NCBI RefSeq assembly: GCF_014904695.1
Contig: NZ_JACXXN010000006.1
Span: forward strand, 248,001-312,000
Length of the DNA stretch: 64,000 bases
Direction of reading: 5' to 3'
Source of the DNA: Nostoc sp. MG11
Lineage (GTDB): Bacteria; Cyanobacteriota; Cyanobacteriia; Cyanobacteriales; Nostocaceae
Shown here piece by piece: positions 46,018 through 55,279 of the stretch. The notes beneath the pieces are model-generated. The model was not told where the DNA came from and ran no database searches. It saw only the letters and a list, made by a program, of their open reading frames with translations. Numbering within the stretch: position 1 is the first letter of the stretch; each line of letters opens with the position of its first letter. Position numbers and translations under genes: made by a program.

Positions 46018-47025
46018 TATCCAGAATTGACTGCTGGTTTGTTTGATTTGTCCGCCTACTAAATCGAAAAACAGTTGAGGATAATACCACTTTTATTATT
46101 CTAGATTGTAAACCGTCAAAAGCTTTGTCTAGTGAAGGTTATAGCTATATCCACCATTGAAAAAACTCATTAGCTGAAAAAATGCTATGAGTACATTTTC
46201 TTATATTTGAGCAATGTCAAATTTTCATGACTTTGTTAAAGCATAGTTCATCATATCGTAGTGGCTTTAGGAATCCGAAGGGCATTCTGACTGAACCTAA
46301 TTGAATTAAGAGTGTTGCTGAATTGAATACGAAACTAAAAATTAACTTTTCTCAACTCTTACTCTCTGCGACTCTGCCTTGAAAAGTTATGATCGCGATG
46401 CGGGTCTTACTGCCCAACTGTTCTTTCAGAACGGTTGCCTTGTGTCCTTCTTTGGACACAAGGGAGAGGCGCGAGGCTTTGCGCCTCTCGGCAGCGATAA
46501 AAACTATCGCCGGGAGCCGGCGCACCCTACGGAAAGCAAGCTACATACTTTTCGCTGCGCCTCTGCATGAACCAAATTTATATTTCCACTCAGCAACGCC
46601 GAATTTTTTACAAAATGTACTTGCCTTTTATAGTTAACCATGCAACACTGCTATATTATGAAGAAAGTACTAAATCTCTACCGACTTACAGTAGTTAACT
46701 TAAACTGATCTTGTTACTACCAAGGTAGTTATTTTGTAAAAGTGCTTGCCAGATAAGGCTTTAATATTAAGCAGACTCAACAGAACTTAAGGAGAAGCAA
46801 TGTTAATTCAAAAATGTTGTTGTCCAGTTGACTGAAAAATCACTGGCTTAAACTCTTACTCTCTGCGCGAGACTAGCTCATAATTTCAATCAGCAATGCC
46901 AAAGATTGAATCTTGGGAATTGGGCGAACTATACCTCATCGTGTCGCAACTGAATTCTGCTTTCACCATTGTCCAATTCCCATTTCCTCATCCATCCATA
47001 CTCACCATAAGGAGAAAAATAGATA
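46018..47025. other. 1 kb gene-free region rich in hairpin repeats
   Basis: No supported gene. At 46364-46568 a composite element begins CTCTGCCTTGAAAAGTT and ends CTTTTCGCTGCGCCTCTGCATGA. Inside are several hairpins in a row: GTTCTTTCAGAAC, TGTGTCCTTCTTTGGACACA, GAGGCGCGAGGCTTTGCGCCTC and CCGGGAGCCGG. It is a longer relative of the element at 14798 and 61282. The 400 bp before the flavoprotein gene are A+T rich and should contain its promoter. Confidence 0.55.
46364..46568. repeat. Composite hairpin repeat element, long copy
   Basis: The ends match the copy at 14798-14871 (CTTGAAAAGTT on the left; ACTTTTCGCTGCG and CTCTGC on the right). The centre carries at least four separate hairpins not found in the short copy. 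Open frames across it are chance products. Confidence 0.7.
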
Positions 47026-48213
47026 ATGGTGCAACTATTAGTTAAAGAAGAATCCAAACATTGGATTAATGTTGCTACTTCTTTATCTACGGAATTGGCA
47101 GCCACCGCAGTGGAAAGAGATAACAAGGCAGGGCTGCCAGATATAGAAATCCAACGGTTGCGAGAAACTGGTTTACTACCTTTGGTTGTACCAAAAGAGT
47201 ATGGTGGTATTGGTGCGACTTGGGCAGAAGCTTTAAAAATAGTCCAAGAACTCTCGAAAGCAGATGGTTCAATTGGACAGTTGTATGGCAACCATCTTAA
47301 TTTAACTGCCTTGGCTCATGTTTCGGGAACACTAGAGCAAAAGGAAAAATATTATCGGGAGACTGCAAAGAAAATTTTTTTTTGGGCTAATGCCATTAAT
47401 ACCAGAGATAACAGACTAAAAATTACTCCTGATGGAGAACACTTTCGCGTCAGTGGCGTGAAAAGTTTCGGTACAGGTGTCGCCATTGCAGATTTACGTG
47501 TTTTTTCTGCCGTTCAAGATGGTGTGGAATTGCCGTTATTGTTCGTCATTCCCAAAGATAGGACTGGTATTGTGTCTAATCAAGACTGGGACAATATTGG
47601 GCAAAGGCGCACGGATAGCGATACATTCACTTTTGACGATGTTGTAGTAAAAAAAGATGAAATTTTGGGATATCCTCATCCTCCTGATGGTGCTTTTAGT
47701 ACATTTTTGGGAATCATCGCCCAACTGACGAAAACCTATGTTTATTTGGGAATTGCCGCAGGCGCATTAGAGGCAGCTAAACAATACACTATTACTCAAA
47801 CAAAACCTTGGATTACGTCTGGTGTTGATAGTGCTACTCAAGACCCCTATATTTTGCATCACTATGGAAACTTGTGGACAGAACTGCAAGCAGCAATTAG
47901 TTTAGCTGACAAAGCTGCTACCCAAGTGCAACAAGCATGGGACAAAGAAGTTAACCTAACTATTGAAGAGAGGGGAGAGGTAGCAATTTCCGTTTTTGCA
48001 GCCAAGGGTTTTGCTACTCGTGTTGGTTTGAATCTCACTACAGGTATTTTTGAAGTTATGGGAACTCGTTCTACAGGGACTAAATACGGCTTTGACCGTT
48101 ACTGGCGAGATTTACGTACTTTCACGCTTCATGACCCTGTAGATTATAAATTGCGCGATATTGGCAATTGGGTACTGAATGAAGAATTACCCTTAGTCAC
48201 ACAATATTCCTAA
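47026..48213 (+). CDS. Acyl-CoA dehydrogenase-fold flavoprotein (SfnB/DszC-like)
   Basis: A 395-residue flavoprotein of the acyl-CoA dehydrogenase superfamily. The N-terminal helical domain has LRETGLLPLVVPKEYGGIGATWAEALKIVQELSKADGS; the central beta domain has VSGVKSFGTGVAIAD and the C-terminal domain RGEVAISVFAAKGFATR ... GTRSTGTKYGFDRYWRDLRTFTLHDP. The final block, YWRDLRTFTLHDPVDYK, is typical of sulfur-acquisition members (SfnB, DszC monooxygenases), not of true fatty-acid enzymes. It likely oxidises an organosulfur compound with reduced flavin and O2. It is the first gene of a plus-strand run with the haloperoxidase-like, ssuA and tauD genes. Confidence 0.85.
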   Translation: MVQLLVKEESKHWINVATSLSTELAATAVERDNKAGLPDIEIQRLRETGLLPLVVPKEYGGIGATWAEALKIVQELSKADGSIGQLYGNHLNLTALAHVSGTLEQKEKYYRETAKKIFFWANAINTRDNRLKITPDGEHFRVSGVKSFGTGVAIADLRVFSAVQDGVELPLLFVIPKDRTGIVSNQDWDNIGQRRTDSDTFTFDDVVVKKDEILGYPHPPDGAFSTFLGIIAQLTKTYVYLGIAAGALEAAKQYTITQTKPWITSGVDSATQDPYILHHYGNLWTELQAAISLADKAATQVQQAWDKEVNLTIEERGEVAISVFAAKGFATRVGLNLTTGIFEVMGTRSTGTKYGFDRYWRDLRTFTLHDPVDYKLRDIGNWVLNEELPLVTQYS

Positions 48214-48239
48214 AGGTTCCGCCATAGTAAACGTTTAAT

Positions 48240-48272
48240 CGGTCATTGGTCATTGGTCATTAGTCATTAGTG
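48240..48272. repeat. GGTCATT heptamer tract
   Basis: GGTCATT is repeated three times, followed by two AGTCATT variants, between the flavoprotein and haloperoxidase-like genes. It is the same repeat class as that at 45217. Confidence 0.6.
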
Positions 48273-48372
48273 CCAATAATGAAATGAGTTAAATCTCACC
48301 CATTCGCTGTTAGGCGTCCTCGTTCGCGTTGCATAGCAAAGAGTAGGCGCAGAAGCGCAGAGATGTACAGTT

Positions 48373-50118
48373 ATGAATCAGAGAAAATCCAAAGTTATTG
48401 TGAGTGCAGCTAGTAGACGGTCTTTTTTGTTACACACTAGTATCTTTACTGCAAGTGGTGTTGTAGCAGGGGCAATAGGTTTAAAGTTTTCTGCTCAAAA
48501 AGGTCAGGCACAAGAGCAGATATCTTCTGCTAAGAACAAGTTTACGGAAAAGGCTTATCACATACGTGTTGCCGCAGCCGAGGCTAATCGTCAAATTCCT
48601 ATTGCGTCCAATCCTACTAATGGTGATGAGGGACGGTATCCTAATAAAATTGGCTCTGATACTAAGGGACTACCACACAACAAACAGGGTGAGGTTGACC
48701 TAAAAGCTTATGACTCTTTGACTAAAGCAGTAACAACCCATGATCATGATGACTTTGAAAAGGTCATTTTGGGTGGAACCAGAAAATTGGTTAATGCTCA
48801 GGGACCTCTCGCGGCCAGTTTAGAAGGATGTCATGGAGAGCAGGTAGCAGTACCGCCGCCACCAACTCTAGCTAGTTCAGAACGGGCTGTAGAAGCTGTT
48901 GAACTTTATTGGCAAGCCCTATTGCGGGACGTACCTTTTCATAAATTACAGAACAACACTGACGAACCTCTGGTATTGACAGCTGTTGAAGAACTTAATC
49001 AGCTTTTAACGTTCAAAGGGCCAAAACAAAATGGACGTGTCACCCCCCAAACTCTATTTCGTGGTACTGTCACCTACGTTGATCAAAATGACAAATCTGG
49101 CAGGACAGCAAAACACGTAACTCCGCCAGGGGTATTAGTGGGGCCTCACATCTCCCAGTTTGCATTGTTGAATATTCCTTGGGGCGTTCAGTTTATTCCG
49201 CCTGTGATTCGGACGGCTTTACCTGGTAATGATTTCCTCACTGATTATGAAGAATGGCTGAATGTGCAGAATGGCGGTACTCCTAGAGCTATTCAGTATG
49301 ACCCAGTGCGTCGTTACGTATCGACAATTCGTGACTTATCAGAATTTTCCCATGCACCGGGGGCGGCATTTTCTGGCGCTGCTCTCATTTTGGGTAGTAG
49401 TCCCAACGCTAACGACCCTTTAAGTAGTGGAATTGGCGCACCGTTTAATTCAGGTAATCCCTTTATTAAATCAAAAACCCAACAGGGGGGCAATGGGTCA
49501 TTTGCCCTCGGACATTTAGAAGCCTTACTGTCCTTGGGTAGATCCCGCGCTATTAGAGCTGCTTACTGGCAGAAGTTTTATGTACACCGCACTCTGCGTC
49601 CAGAGGCTTATGGTGGGCTAGTCCATAACAACATTGTCAATAAAACTAAATATCCGACTCATAGAGACATATTAAACTCCCAAGCTTTAGCTCGGAGTTT
49701 CAGTAAATTTGGTTCTTATCTCTTACCGCATGGATACCCAGAAGGCTCACCCATCCATTCATCTTATGTTGGTGGCGCAGCCTCTATTGCTGGTGTCAGT
49801 GCCACATTGTTAAAAGCATACTTTGACGAAGATTTTGTCATCCCTAATCCTGTAGTCCCTGATCCTAATGACCCCACTAAGGTAATTCCCTATACAGGAG
49901 AGCCTTTAACTGTGGGTGGAGAATTAAATAAACTGGCAGCTAATTATACTCTTGGTCGTGGTCATGGTGGTATTCACTGGCGCACAGATGGTTCTGCTGG
50001 CATAGCTTTGGGTGAAGAAATTGCCATCAGCATCCTGAAAGATGAAAGGTTGGGTTACAACGAAAAATTTAATGGCTTCACATTCACAAAATTTGATGGG
50101 ATGAAAGTCACAGTTTAA
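48373..50118 (+). CDS. Vanadium-haloperoxidase-like protein with altered active site
   Basis: A 581-residue protein with a Tat-type leader (SRRSFLLHTSIFTASGVVAG). It aligns with vanadium-dependent haloperoxidases over its C-terminal half. The vanadate-binding Lys and Arg are in QKFYVHRTLRPEAYGG, and the Arg and axial His in LGRGHGGIHWRTDG. The middle motif, normally SYPSGHA (Ser, Gly and the acid-base His), reads SYVGGAA. The Ser and the His are therefore missing. Halide oxidation by the usual mechanism looks doubtful; a phosphatase-like or non-enzymatic role is possible. It lies between the SfnB-like gene and ssuA, so a link to organosulfur compounds is suggested. Confidence 0.8.
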   Translation: MNQRKSKVIVSAASRRSFLLHTSIFTASGVVAGAIGLKFSAQKGQAQEQISSAKNKFTEKAYHIRVAAAEANRQIPIASNPTNGDEGRYPNKIGSDTKGLPHNKQGEVDLKAYDSLTKAVTTHDHDDFEKVILGGTRKLVNAQGPLAASLEGCHGEQVAVPPPPTLASSERAVEAVELYWQALLRDVPFHKLQNNTDEPLVLTAVEELNQLLTFKGPKQNGRVTPQTLFRGTVTYVDQNDKSGRTAKHVTPPGVLVGPHISQFALLNIPWGVQFIPPVIRTALPGNDFLTDYEEWLNVQNGGTPRAIQYDPVRRYVSTIRDLSEFSHAPGAAFSGAALILGSSPNANDPLSSGIGAPFNSGNPFIKSKTQQGGNGSFALGHLEALLSLGRSRAIRAAYWQKFYVHRTLRPEAYGGLVHNNIVNKTKYPTHRDILNSQALARSFSKFGSYLLPHGYPEGSPIHSSYVGGAASIAGVSATLLKAYFDEDFVIPNPVVPDPNDPTKVIPYTGEPLTVGGELNKLAANYTLGRGHGGIHWRTDGSAGIALGEEIAISILKDERLGYNEKFNGFTFTKFDGMKVTV

Positions 50119-50164
50119 ATTTTTAATTTCACAACTTATTTGATAATTAGAGGTGAATTAATTC

Positions 50165-51268
50165 ATGAAAGATTTTAGAAAACAAATTGCATTCTGGAAC
50201 AACCGACGCATCACTCGTCGTCACGCTTTATTTGCTTTTGGCTACAGTTTAGTATTATCCACTACATTATTTAGTTGCAGCAATTCACCTAATAATTCTC
50301 AGCAACAAGCAGTTTCATCAGCTTCTAATGTAGCTAGTAGTAGTAATACTACTGCTGATAAAGTAATTAGAATTGTCCGCTCTAAACAACTTACTGCCCT
50401 AGCCGTCTTAGAACAAAAAGGTATTCTAGCAGAACGATTAAAACCTTTAGGATATAGGGTAGAGTGGCCAGAGTTTGCTGCCGGGCCACAACAATTAGAA
50501 GCTTTAAATGCAGGCGCACTTGATATTGCCTACACAGCCGAATCTCCTCCTGTTTTTTCTCAAGCAGCCGACGCACCTCTTGTATATCTAGCGGCTAATT
50601 CTTCTGATGGTCAATCAGTTTCACTGTTAGTCCCTAAAAACTCTCCTATTCAAAGTGTCAAAGATTTAAAAGGGAAAAAAGTAGCTTTTCAAAAAGCATC
50701 AATCGGTCATTATCTGATACTTAGAGCCTTAGAAAGAGAAGGTTTAAAGCTCAGTGATATAGAATCAGTCTACCTACCACCTCCAGATGCTAATGTGGCA
50801 TTTAGTCAAGGTAGAGTAGATGCTTGGTTTATCTGGGAACCATTTGTTACAAGAAATGTTCAAAATAACACGGGACGTGTTTTAACTGATGGTGGGAATG
50901 GTTTGCGAGATACTAACAACTTTATATCCACAAACCGCAAATTCTATGAAGAAAATCGAGAGGTCATCAAAGTCTTTTTAGAAGAAGTACAAAAAGCCCA
51001 AAATTGGGCAAAAAATAACCCTAAAGAAATTTCCCAATTACTCTCTGCAACAACTCAACTTGATACACCTACGTTAGAGATTATGCACAAAAAGTATGAT
51101 TTTACCCTGATTCCAATTACCGCAGCAATTATTAATAAACAACAAGAAGTTGCTGACAAATGGTATAGCCTAGAACTCATACCTAAGAAGGTAAATGTGA
51201 AAGATGGCTTCTTGACTCCTGAACAATATGCCGAAATTACTCCTCAAGAAGTGCTTGCAAAAAAATAA
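50165..51268 (+). CDS. ssuA: Aliphatic sulfonate ABC transporter binding protein
   Basis: A 367-residue periplasmic binding protein of the SsuA/NMT1 family. It has an N-terminal basic leader (NNRRITRRHALFAFGYS, Tat-like) with a lipobox-like LFSC at about residue 38, then IRIVRSKQLTALAVLEQKG and ALNAGALDIAYTAESPPVFSQAAD. QSVKDLKGKKVAFQKASIGHYLILRALE and VAFSQGRVDAWFIWEPF follow in the order expected for SsuA. Its partners SsuB and SsuC lie on the opposite strand at 55811-57523. It is 46 bp after the haloperoxidase-like gene and 61 bp before tauD. Sulfonate specificity is inferred from family and neighbours. Confidence 0.88.
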   Translation: MKDFRKQIAFWNNRRITRRHALFAFGYSLVLSTTLFSCSNSPNNSQQQAVSSASNVASSSNTTADKVIRIVRSKQLTALAVLEQKGILAERLKPLGYRVEWPEFAAGPQQLEALNAGALDIAYTAESPPVFSQAADAPLVYLAANSSDGQSVSLLVPKNSPIQSVKDLKGKKVAFQKASIGHYLILRALEREGLKLSDIESVYLPPPDANVAFSQGRVDAWFIWEPFVTRNVQNNTGRVLTDGGNGLRDTNNFISTNRKFYEENREVIKVFLEEVQKAQNWAKNNPKEISQLLSATTQLDTPTLEIMHKKYDFTLIPITAAIINKQQEVADKWYSLELIPKKVNVKDGFLTPEQYAEITPQEVLAKK

Positions 51269-51329
51269 TATTTGGGATGTTAACTATTAGTTGTTCTTTA
51301 GAAATTGTGGGAGATTTTAACAATCACTT

Positions 51330-52193
51330 ATGTCTACACTCACTTTAACTAACTTTCAAATTACTGACCTTAATGCACCTCTAGGCGCTGTAGTAACTGG
51401 ACTGGATGCTAGTCAGCCGATTAAACCGGAAGTCATCTTACAACTGAAACAAGCATTACTTGAACACCACATCCTTATCTTCAAAAACCAAAACCTGACC
51501 GATGAGCAATTCTTAAACTTTGCTTTTATTTTTGGTTCTCTATTTGTCCCACCAGATAACATCCCAGTTCTTGCTTCTCAACCAGGAGTCACACCCGTAA
51601 TAATTCCTGTTTCTAATGTTGATGGTGGCTATACTGGGACTGGTGAACTAACTTTTCATTCTGATCATAAGTGGACTCCTTATCCTTCTAGTGGTTCTTT
51701 ACTCTATGCTTTAGAAGTTCCCTCGGAAGGTGGAGATACTTACTGGTTAAATCTGAATTTGGCTTATGAATCTCTTGATGAGTCTATAAAGCGTCGAATA
51801 GCAGATTTGCAGTTGATTACATACAATCCGTTTTTAAATAAACCAAATACACCTCGTTCTAAATACCGTCTAGACAAGAGTATTCCCCTAATTAGTCCTG
51901 TATTTCCTCACCCACTAGTACGAACACATCCAGAAAGTGGGAAAAAGATTTTATATTTGGATTACGCCACAGAAGTGGAAATTATTGGTTTAGATCCGCA
52001 AGAAGGATCTGAATTAATTGAACATCTGCGATCGCATTTACATCAACCTCAGTTTTATTATCAACACAAATGGTCTGTAGGCGATATTGTCTATTGGGAT
52101 AATCAAGCGACTTTACATTATCGTCAAGCATTTGACCCCAATCAACGCCGGGTGATGAAACGGATAAGTTTAGCGGGTAGCCGTCCATTTTGA
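51330..52193 (+). CDS. tauD: TauD/TfdA family 2-oxoglutarate dioxygenase
   Basis: A 287-residue Fe(II)/2-oxoglutarate oxygenase. Iron ligands are H110 and D112 (LTFHSDHKW) and H263 (ATLHYRQAF); R278 or R274 near the end holds 2-oxoglutarate. N-terminal family text is LGAVVTGLDASQPI and HHILIFKNQNLTDEQF. The enzyme would hydroxylate a sulfonate such as taurine at the carbon next to sulfur, releasing sulfite. It is the last gene of the plus-strand run and is followed by a strong terminator. Alternative substrates (alkyl sulfates, 2,4-D-like ethers) are possible within the family. Confidence 0.88.
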   Translation: MSTLTLTNFQITDLNAPLGAVVTGLDASQPIKPEVILQLKQALLEHHILIFKNQNLTDEQFLNFAFIFGSLFVPPDNIPVLASQPGVTPVIIPVSNVDGGYTGTGELTFHSDHKWTPYPSSGSLLYALEVPSEGGDTYWLNLNLAYESLDESIKRRIADLQLITYNPFLNKPNTPRSKYRLDKSIPLISPVFPHPLVRTHPESGKKILYLDYATEVEIIGLDPQEGSELIEHLRSHLHQPQFYYQHKWSVGDIVYWDNQATLHYRQAFDPNQRRVMKRISLAGSRPF

Positions 52194-52248
52194 GGAAAAA
52201 TCCCATTTCAAAAATTCCATTTATTTGAAAAGATAATTTGAGCTAGAA

Positions 52249-52282
52249 GAACCCCGTTTTCTTGAATAAACCGGGGTTTTTA
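52249..52282 (+). terminator. Terminator after tauD
   Basis: AACCCCG and CGGGGTT arms around a 16-base loop, followed by TTTTTA. It lies about 55 bp after the tauD stop codon. Confidence 0.85.
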
Positions 52283-52448
52283 CTTTGTGATGATTTAAAT
52301 TTTATTGATTGAGAATATTTGAATTATACCTTCAAAATTATTAACGCTAACTATTCATATTTTTGACGAACTTAGATAATATATAATATAATCTACACTA
52401 AGATTATCGAGTTATCGTTCTTTTGTTTAATTGAAGGCAGAAATCAAA

Positions 52449-52694
52449 ATGGCATTAGCTCAACACATCAATATCCAAGACGCTAAAAAAGTAAATAATT
52501 ATTTTTTGTTGAAGATATTACAACTTGGTACAGATTTGTTAAAGCAGCTATGGTGGCACACTAAAGCGTATACGACAGTTTTCGGTATTATGTTGTTGAC
52601 CTTTGCCAGCCTCGTATTTTTATATATACATTATTTGTCTGGGAAAAAGTTGACTCAATTTTTTCAAAATGAAACTGTTGTAGAACAAAAATGA
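52449..52694 (+). CDS. Small single-helix membrane protein, unknown
   Basis: 81 residues from ATG 52449 (87 from a TTG at 52431). A soluble, partly helical start (ALAQHINIQDAKKVNNYFLLKILQLGTDLL) leads to one transmembrane helix (TTVFGIMLLTFASLVFLYIHYL) and a short charged tail. AAGGCAG lies just before the start. It may be a real small gene since codon use is ordinary, but no family is recognised. Confidence 0.4.
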   Translation: MALAQHINIQDAKKVNNYFLLKILQLGTDLLKQLWWHTKAYTTVFGIMLLTFASLVFLYIHYLSGKKLTQFFQNETVVEQK

Positions 52695-52842
52695 CTATAT
52701 ATAAAAGATTGCAAATTACATCTTATCTAGCTCACAATTGGTTCGGATTCTATCAGGTGATCGCTTGGCGTGCCATCTTTTCTGCTACTTGGAGTTGATG
52801 ACATTGTTCTAAACAAAATGCCACCATGCTATATAAATAATG

Positions 52843-53340
52843 TTATTGGGGATTGCTAGGTAAAACTTTCCGAGCAATTTCCAGTAATTTTTCTTTATTG
52901 CCTATATAAAAATAGTGATACTGTCCCTGCTGTACGGAAATCAAATCACGGGGAAATTGATTGCCAATCTCTTCATGAGTGGCGATCACTTCACTACCTC
53001 AATCTCTTGATTTGCTCAAGCTGAAATTGCTTGCACATATAACTGTTCTCTGGCGGTAATCTTAATGCAATGCTGTTGTGCAGTTTGCACATATGGTAAA
53101 GCTCACTGCCAAGCTTTGTTATTTTCTTGGATGAGATAATGAGCAGCCGCATAAGCATGAGCTAATACACAAGTGGAATCTGCCGCAATTGCTTGTAAAA
53201 CTGCTGTTTCTGCACCTTTGCCATAGCAAAGTGCTGATCGATAAAATAGTTAATAGCTGCGATCGCCTGGGCTGAATCTGTCGTAACTACTAATCCTTGT
53301 GCATCTTTAAAGCATGATCAATTCCTTGCAGCAAGATTTG
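52843..53340 (-). pseudogene. TPR protein (TTC38-like) pseudogene
   Basis: On the minus strand, three reading frames join into one TPR-like protein. It begins ILLQGIDHAL, then DAQGLVVTTDSAQAIAAINYFID. It shifts to YGKGAETAVLQAIAADSTCVLAHAYAAAHYLIQENNKAWQ, which ends in TGA but continues ALPYVQTAQQ and REQLYVQAISA, again TGA. It shifts once more to HEEIGNQFPRDLISVQQGQYHYFY and IARKVLPSN before a normal stop. At least two frameshifts and two nonsense codons mark it as dead. The text resembles the N-terminal part of TTC38-type tetratricopeptide proteins; the rest is absent. Confidence 0.7.
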
Positions 53341-53523
53341 TGAAGCAAACTATAAACTACGGTAAGTCTATATAAATAATGGGCTTGAAAGCCAGAGTAT
53401 GTCATATCTACCAAAAAACCGCAAGTATTAAACTACTGTAACTTTACCAATTAACCGTGTTTACTTTTGTAAAGGTATTGCTTTGCTCAACTGGCTGTGC
53501 GATAGTCTAAAAGTAATTCAAAT

Positions 53524-53553
53524 AATACGGTAATTTGATAGAATTACCGTATT
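53524..53553. promoter_or_regulatory. 12+12 bp palindrome upstream of ssuD
   Basis: AATACGGTAATT, six bases (TGATAG) and AATTACCGTATT form a perfect dyad 40 bp before the ssuD start codon. Position and symmetry fit an operator for a dimeric regulator. A half-site variant, CTACGGTAAGTC, lies at 53357-53368. Similar half-sites occur at 60141-60152 and, as CTACGGCAAATC on the minus strand, at 57704-57715. Confidence 0.6.
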
Positions 53554-53592
53554 TAAACAACCAGGAAATATTGCAGCTACTCTGACATAATC

Positions 53593-54738
53593 ATGCAGCT
53601 ACTTTGGTTTATTCCGACTCACGGTGAAGGGCGCTACCTTGGTACTGCCATAGGCGGGCGGGCAGTCAACTTTGATTACTGGCGACAGATTGCCCAGGCA
53701 GTAGATCATTTAGGTTTTACAGGCGCATTACTACCTACAGGTCGTTCATGTGAAGATGCCTGGGTTTTGGCATCAACTTTAGTAACACATACCAAGCAAA
53801 TGAAGTTTTTGGTGGCCATACGTCCGGGGTTGATGTCGCCGGGAGTAGCAGCAAGGATGGCAGCAACATTTGATCGCATTTCTGGCGGACGATTGCTGAT
53901 TAACGTGGTTACAGGTGGCGATCCGGTGGAATTGGCAGGGGATGGCTTACATCTTTCTCATGACGATCGCTACAGATTAACAGATGAGTTTTTAGCAGTG
54001 TGGCGACAGATAGCAGCCGGAGAAACTGCCGACTTCCAGGGAAATCATCTGAATATCCAAAGTGGTAAACTGTTATTTCCCACAATCCAGAAACCTCATC
54101 CGCCTCTGTGGTTTGGAGGTTCTTCCCTGATTGCTCAAGAAATTGCAGCCAAACACGTAGATGTATATTTAACTTGGGGCGAACCACCAGAACAAGTTGC
54201 CCAAAAGATTGCCTCTGTACGCCGATTAGCAGCAGCCCAAGGGAGAACATTACGTTTTGGGATTCGTCTCCACGTCATTGTGCGGGAGACTGAAAGCCAA
54301 GCCTGGGATGCAGCTAATGATTTGATTCGTTACGTAGATGAAGATGCGATCGCCAAAACCCAACAAGCCTACGCACGCATGGATTCCGAAGGACAACACC
54401 GCATGAAAGAATTACACAACGGCTCTCGTGAAGCCTTAGAAATTAGCCCGAATTTATGGGCAGGAATTGGCTTAGTGCGTGGTGGTGCTGGCACAGCCTT
54501 AGTAGGCGATGCCGATACTGTTGCTCAGAGAATGCTGGAATATCAAAAATTAGGTATCGATACCTTCATCTTCTCTGGTTATCCTCATTTAGAAGAAGCA
54601 TATCGGGTAGCAGAATTACTTTTCCCTCATTTACCCCTAGACAATCAGCCAATACTAGAACCGCAACTATTGAGTCCCTTTGGCGAAGTTGTAGCCAACC
54701 AAGAATTCCCCAAACAGCAAATCGCCACCGTAGATTAA
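53593..54738 (+). CDS. ssuD: FMNH2-dependent alkanesulfonate monooxygenase
   Basis: A 381-residue class C flavin monooxygenase (bacterial luciferase fold). The start [18 protein letters not shown], then [56 protein letters not shown] and [12 protein letters not shown], are SsuD signatures. It splits sulfonates to aldehyde and sulfite using reduced FMN from a separate reductase. No reductase (ssuE) gene is present in the window. It has its own promoter region with a striking palindrome, separated from ssuA-tauD by the pseudogene and from ssuBC by IS remnants. Confidence 0.95.
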   Translation: MQLLWFIPTHGEGRYLGTAIGGRAVNFDYWRQIAQAVDHLGFTGALLPTGRSCEDAWVLASTLVTHTKQMKFLVAIRPGLMSPGVAARMAATFDRISGGRLLINVVTGGDPVELAGDGLHLSHDDRYRLTDEFLAVWRQIAAGETADFQGNHLNIQSGKLLFPTIQKPHPPLWFGGSSLIAQEIAAKHVDVYLTWGEPPEQVAQKIASVRRLAAAQGRTLRFGIRLHVIVRETESQAWDAANDLIRYVDEDAIAKTQQAYARMDSEGQHRMKELHNGSREALEISPNLWAGIGLVRGGAGTALVGDADTVAQRMLEYQKLGIDTFIFSGYPHLEEAYRVAELLFPHLPLDNQPILEPQLLSPFGEVVANQEFPKQQIATVD

Positions 54739-54859
54739 AAAACACTCCGCGTACCTCTAGCTTGAAAATGGAGGTGGAGGAGATAGGCAAGAGAAAGTGG
54801 CTGTAGGGGATACATTTTTCGTACAGCAAGAGAGTTGACAAACAATAACGGTTCTTCAA

Positions 54860-55153
54860 TTAAGAAACAATTGCAATCTCAGTAAGGGATACTTGAAAAC
54901 CGAGTTTCTCTAATTGCTTAACTAAACGTTTTTTCTTGAGTTGTGGTTTTTCGAGACGGTCAAAGTAAGAAACACCCAGTTCGGAGTAAGGAGTATTGCG
55001 TTGAATCAGATGGTAAGCAATCACTAAAATCGAATGAGCAACATCAACCGCAGCGCGTTTAGCCCCACGTCGTGCACTGAGACGACGAAACTGTGCAGCT
55101 AGATAAGTGTAACGACCTGCAATGCTAATCGGAGTTTTGAAAGCCTTGATGAA
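54860..55153 (-). mobile_element. IS110-family transposase C-terminal remnant
   Basis: The minus strand reads FIKAFKTPISIAGRYTYLAAQFRRLSARRG, then KRAAVDVAHSILVIAYHLIQ, then YSELGVSYFDRLEKP and a final LVKQLEKLGFQVSL before the stop. This is the tail of an IS110/IS1111-type transposase (transposase_20 region). The catalytic DEDD N-terminal domain is missing, and the remnant begins abruptly at its junction with another IS fragment. Confidence 0.75.
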
Positions 55154-55255
55154 GTTGAGGAAATTTTAATTCAACGTTGTCGTCAAATTATTGACCAGCC
55201 TGATTTTGTATATGGCTTAACCAATTTTCACTGGTGGCCCAAATTAGCGACTTAA
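55145..55255 (+). mobile_element. IS630-family transposase C-terminal remnant
   Basis: The plus strand reads SLDEVEEILIQRCRQIIDQP, then FVYGLTNFHWWPKL and a TAA stop at 55253. The L-x-FHWWP ending with a preceding RC helix is the typical C-terminus of IS630-type DDE transposases. Only about 37 codons remain. It overlaps the edge of the IS110 remnant by a few bases. Confidence 0.7.
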
Positions 55256-55279
55256 TTATGGGCAATTTGCCGAACATGA

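Noticed and set aside
46379-46637. Open frames of 60-80 codons across the composite repeat
   Set aside because: They run through palindromic repeats in several phases, a typical effect of hairpin-rich DNA, not genes.
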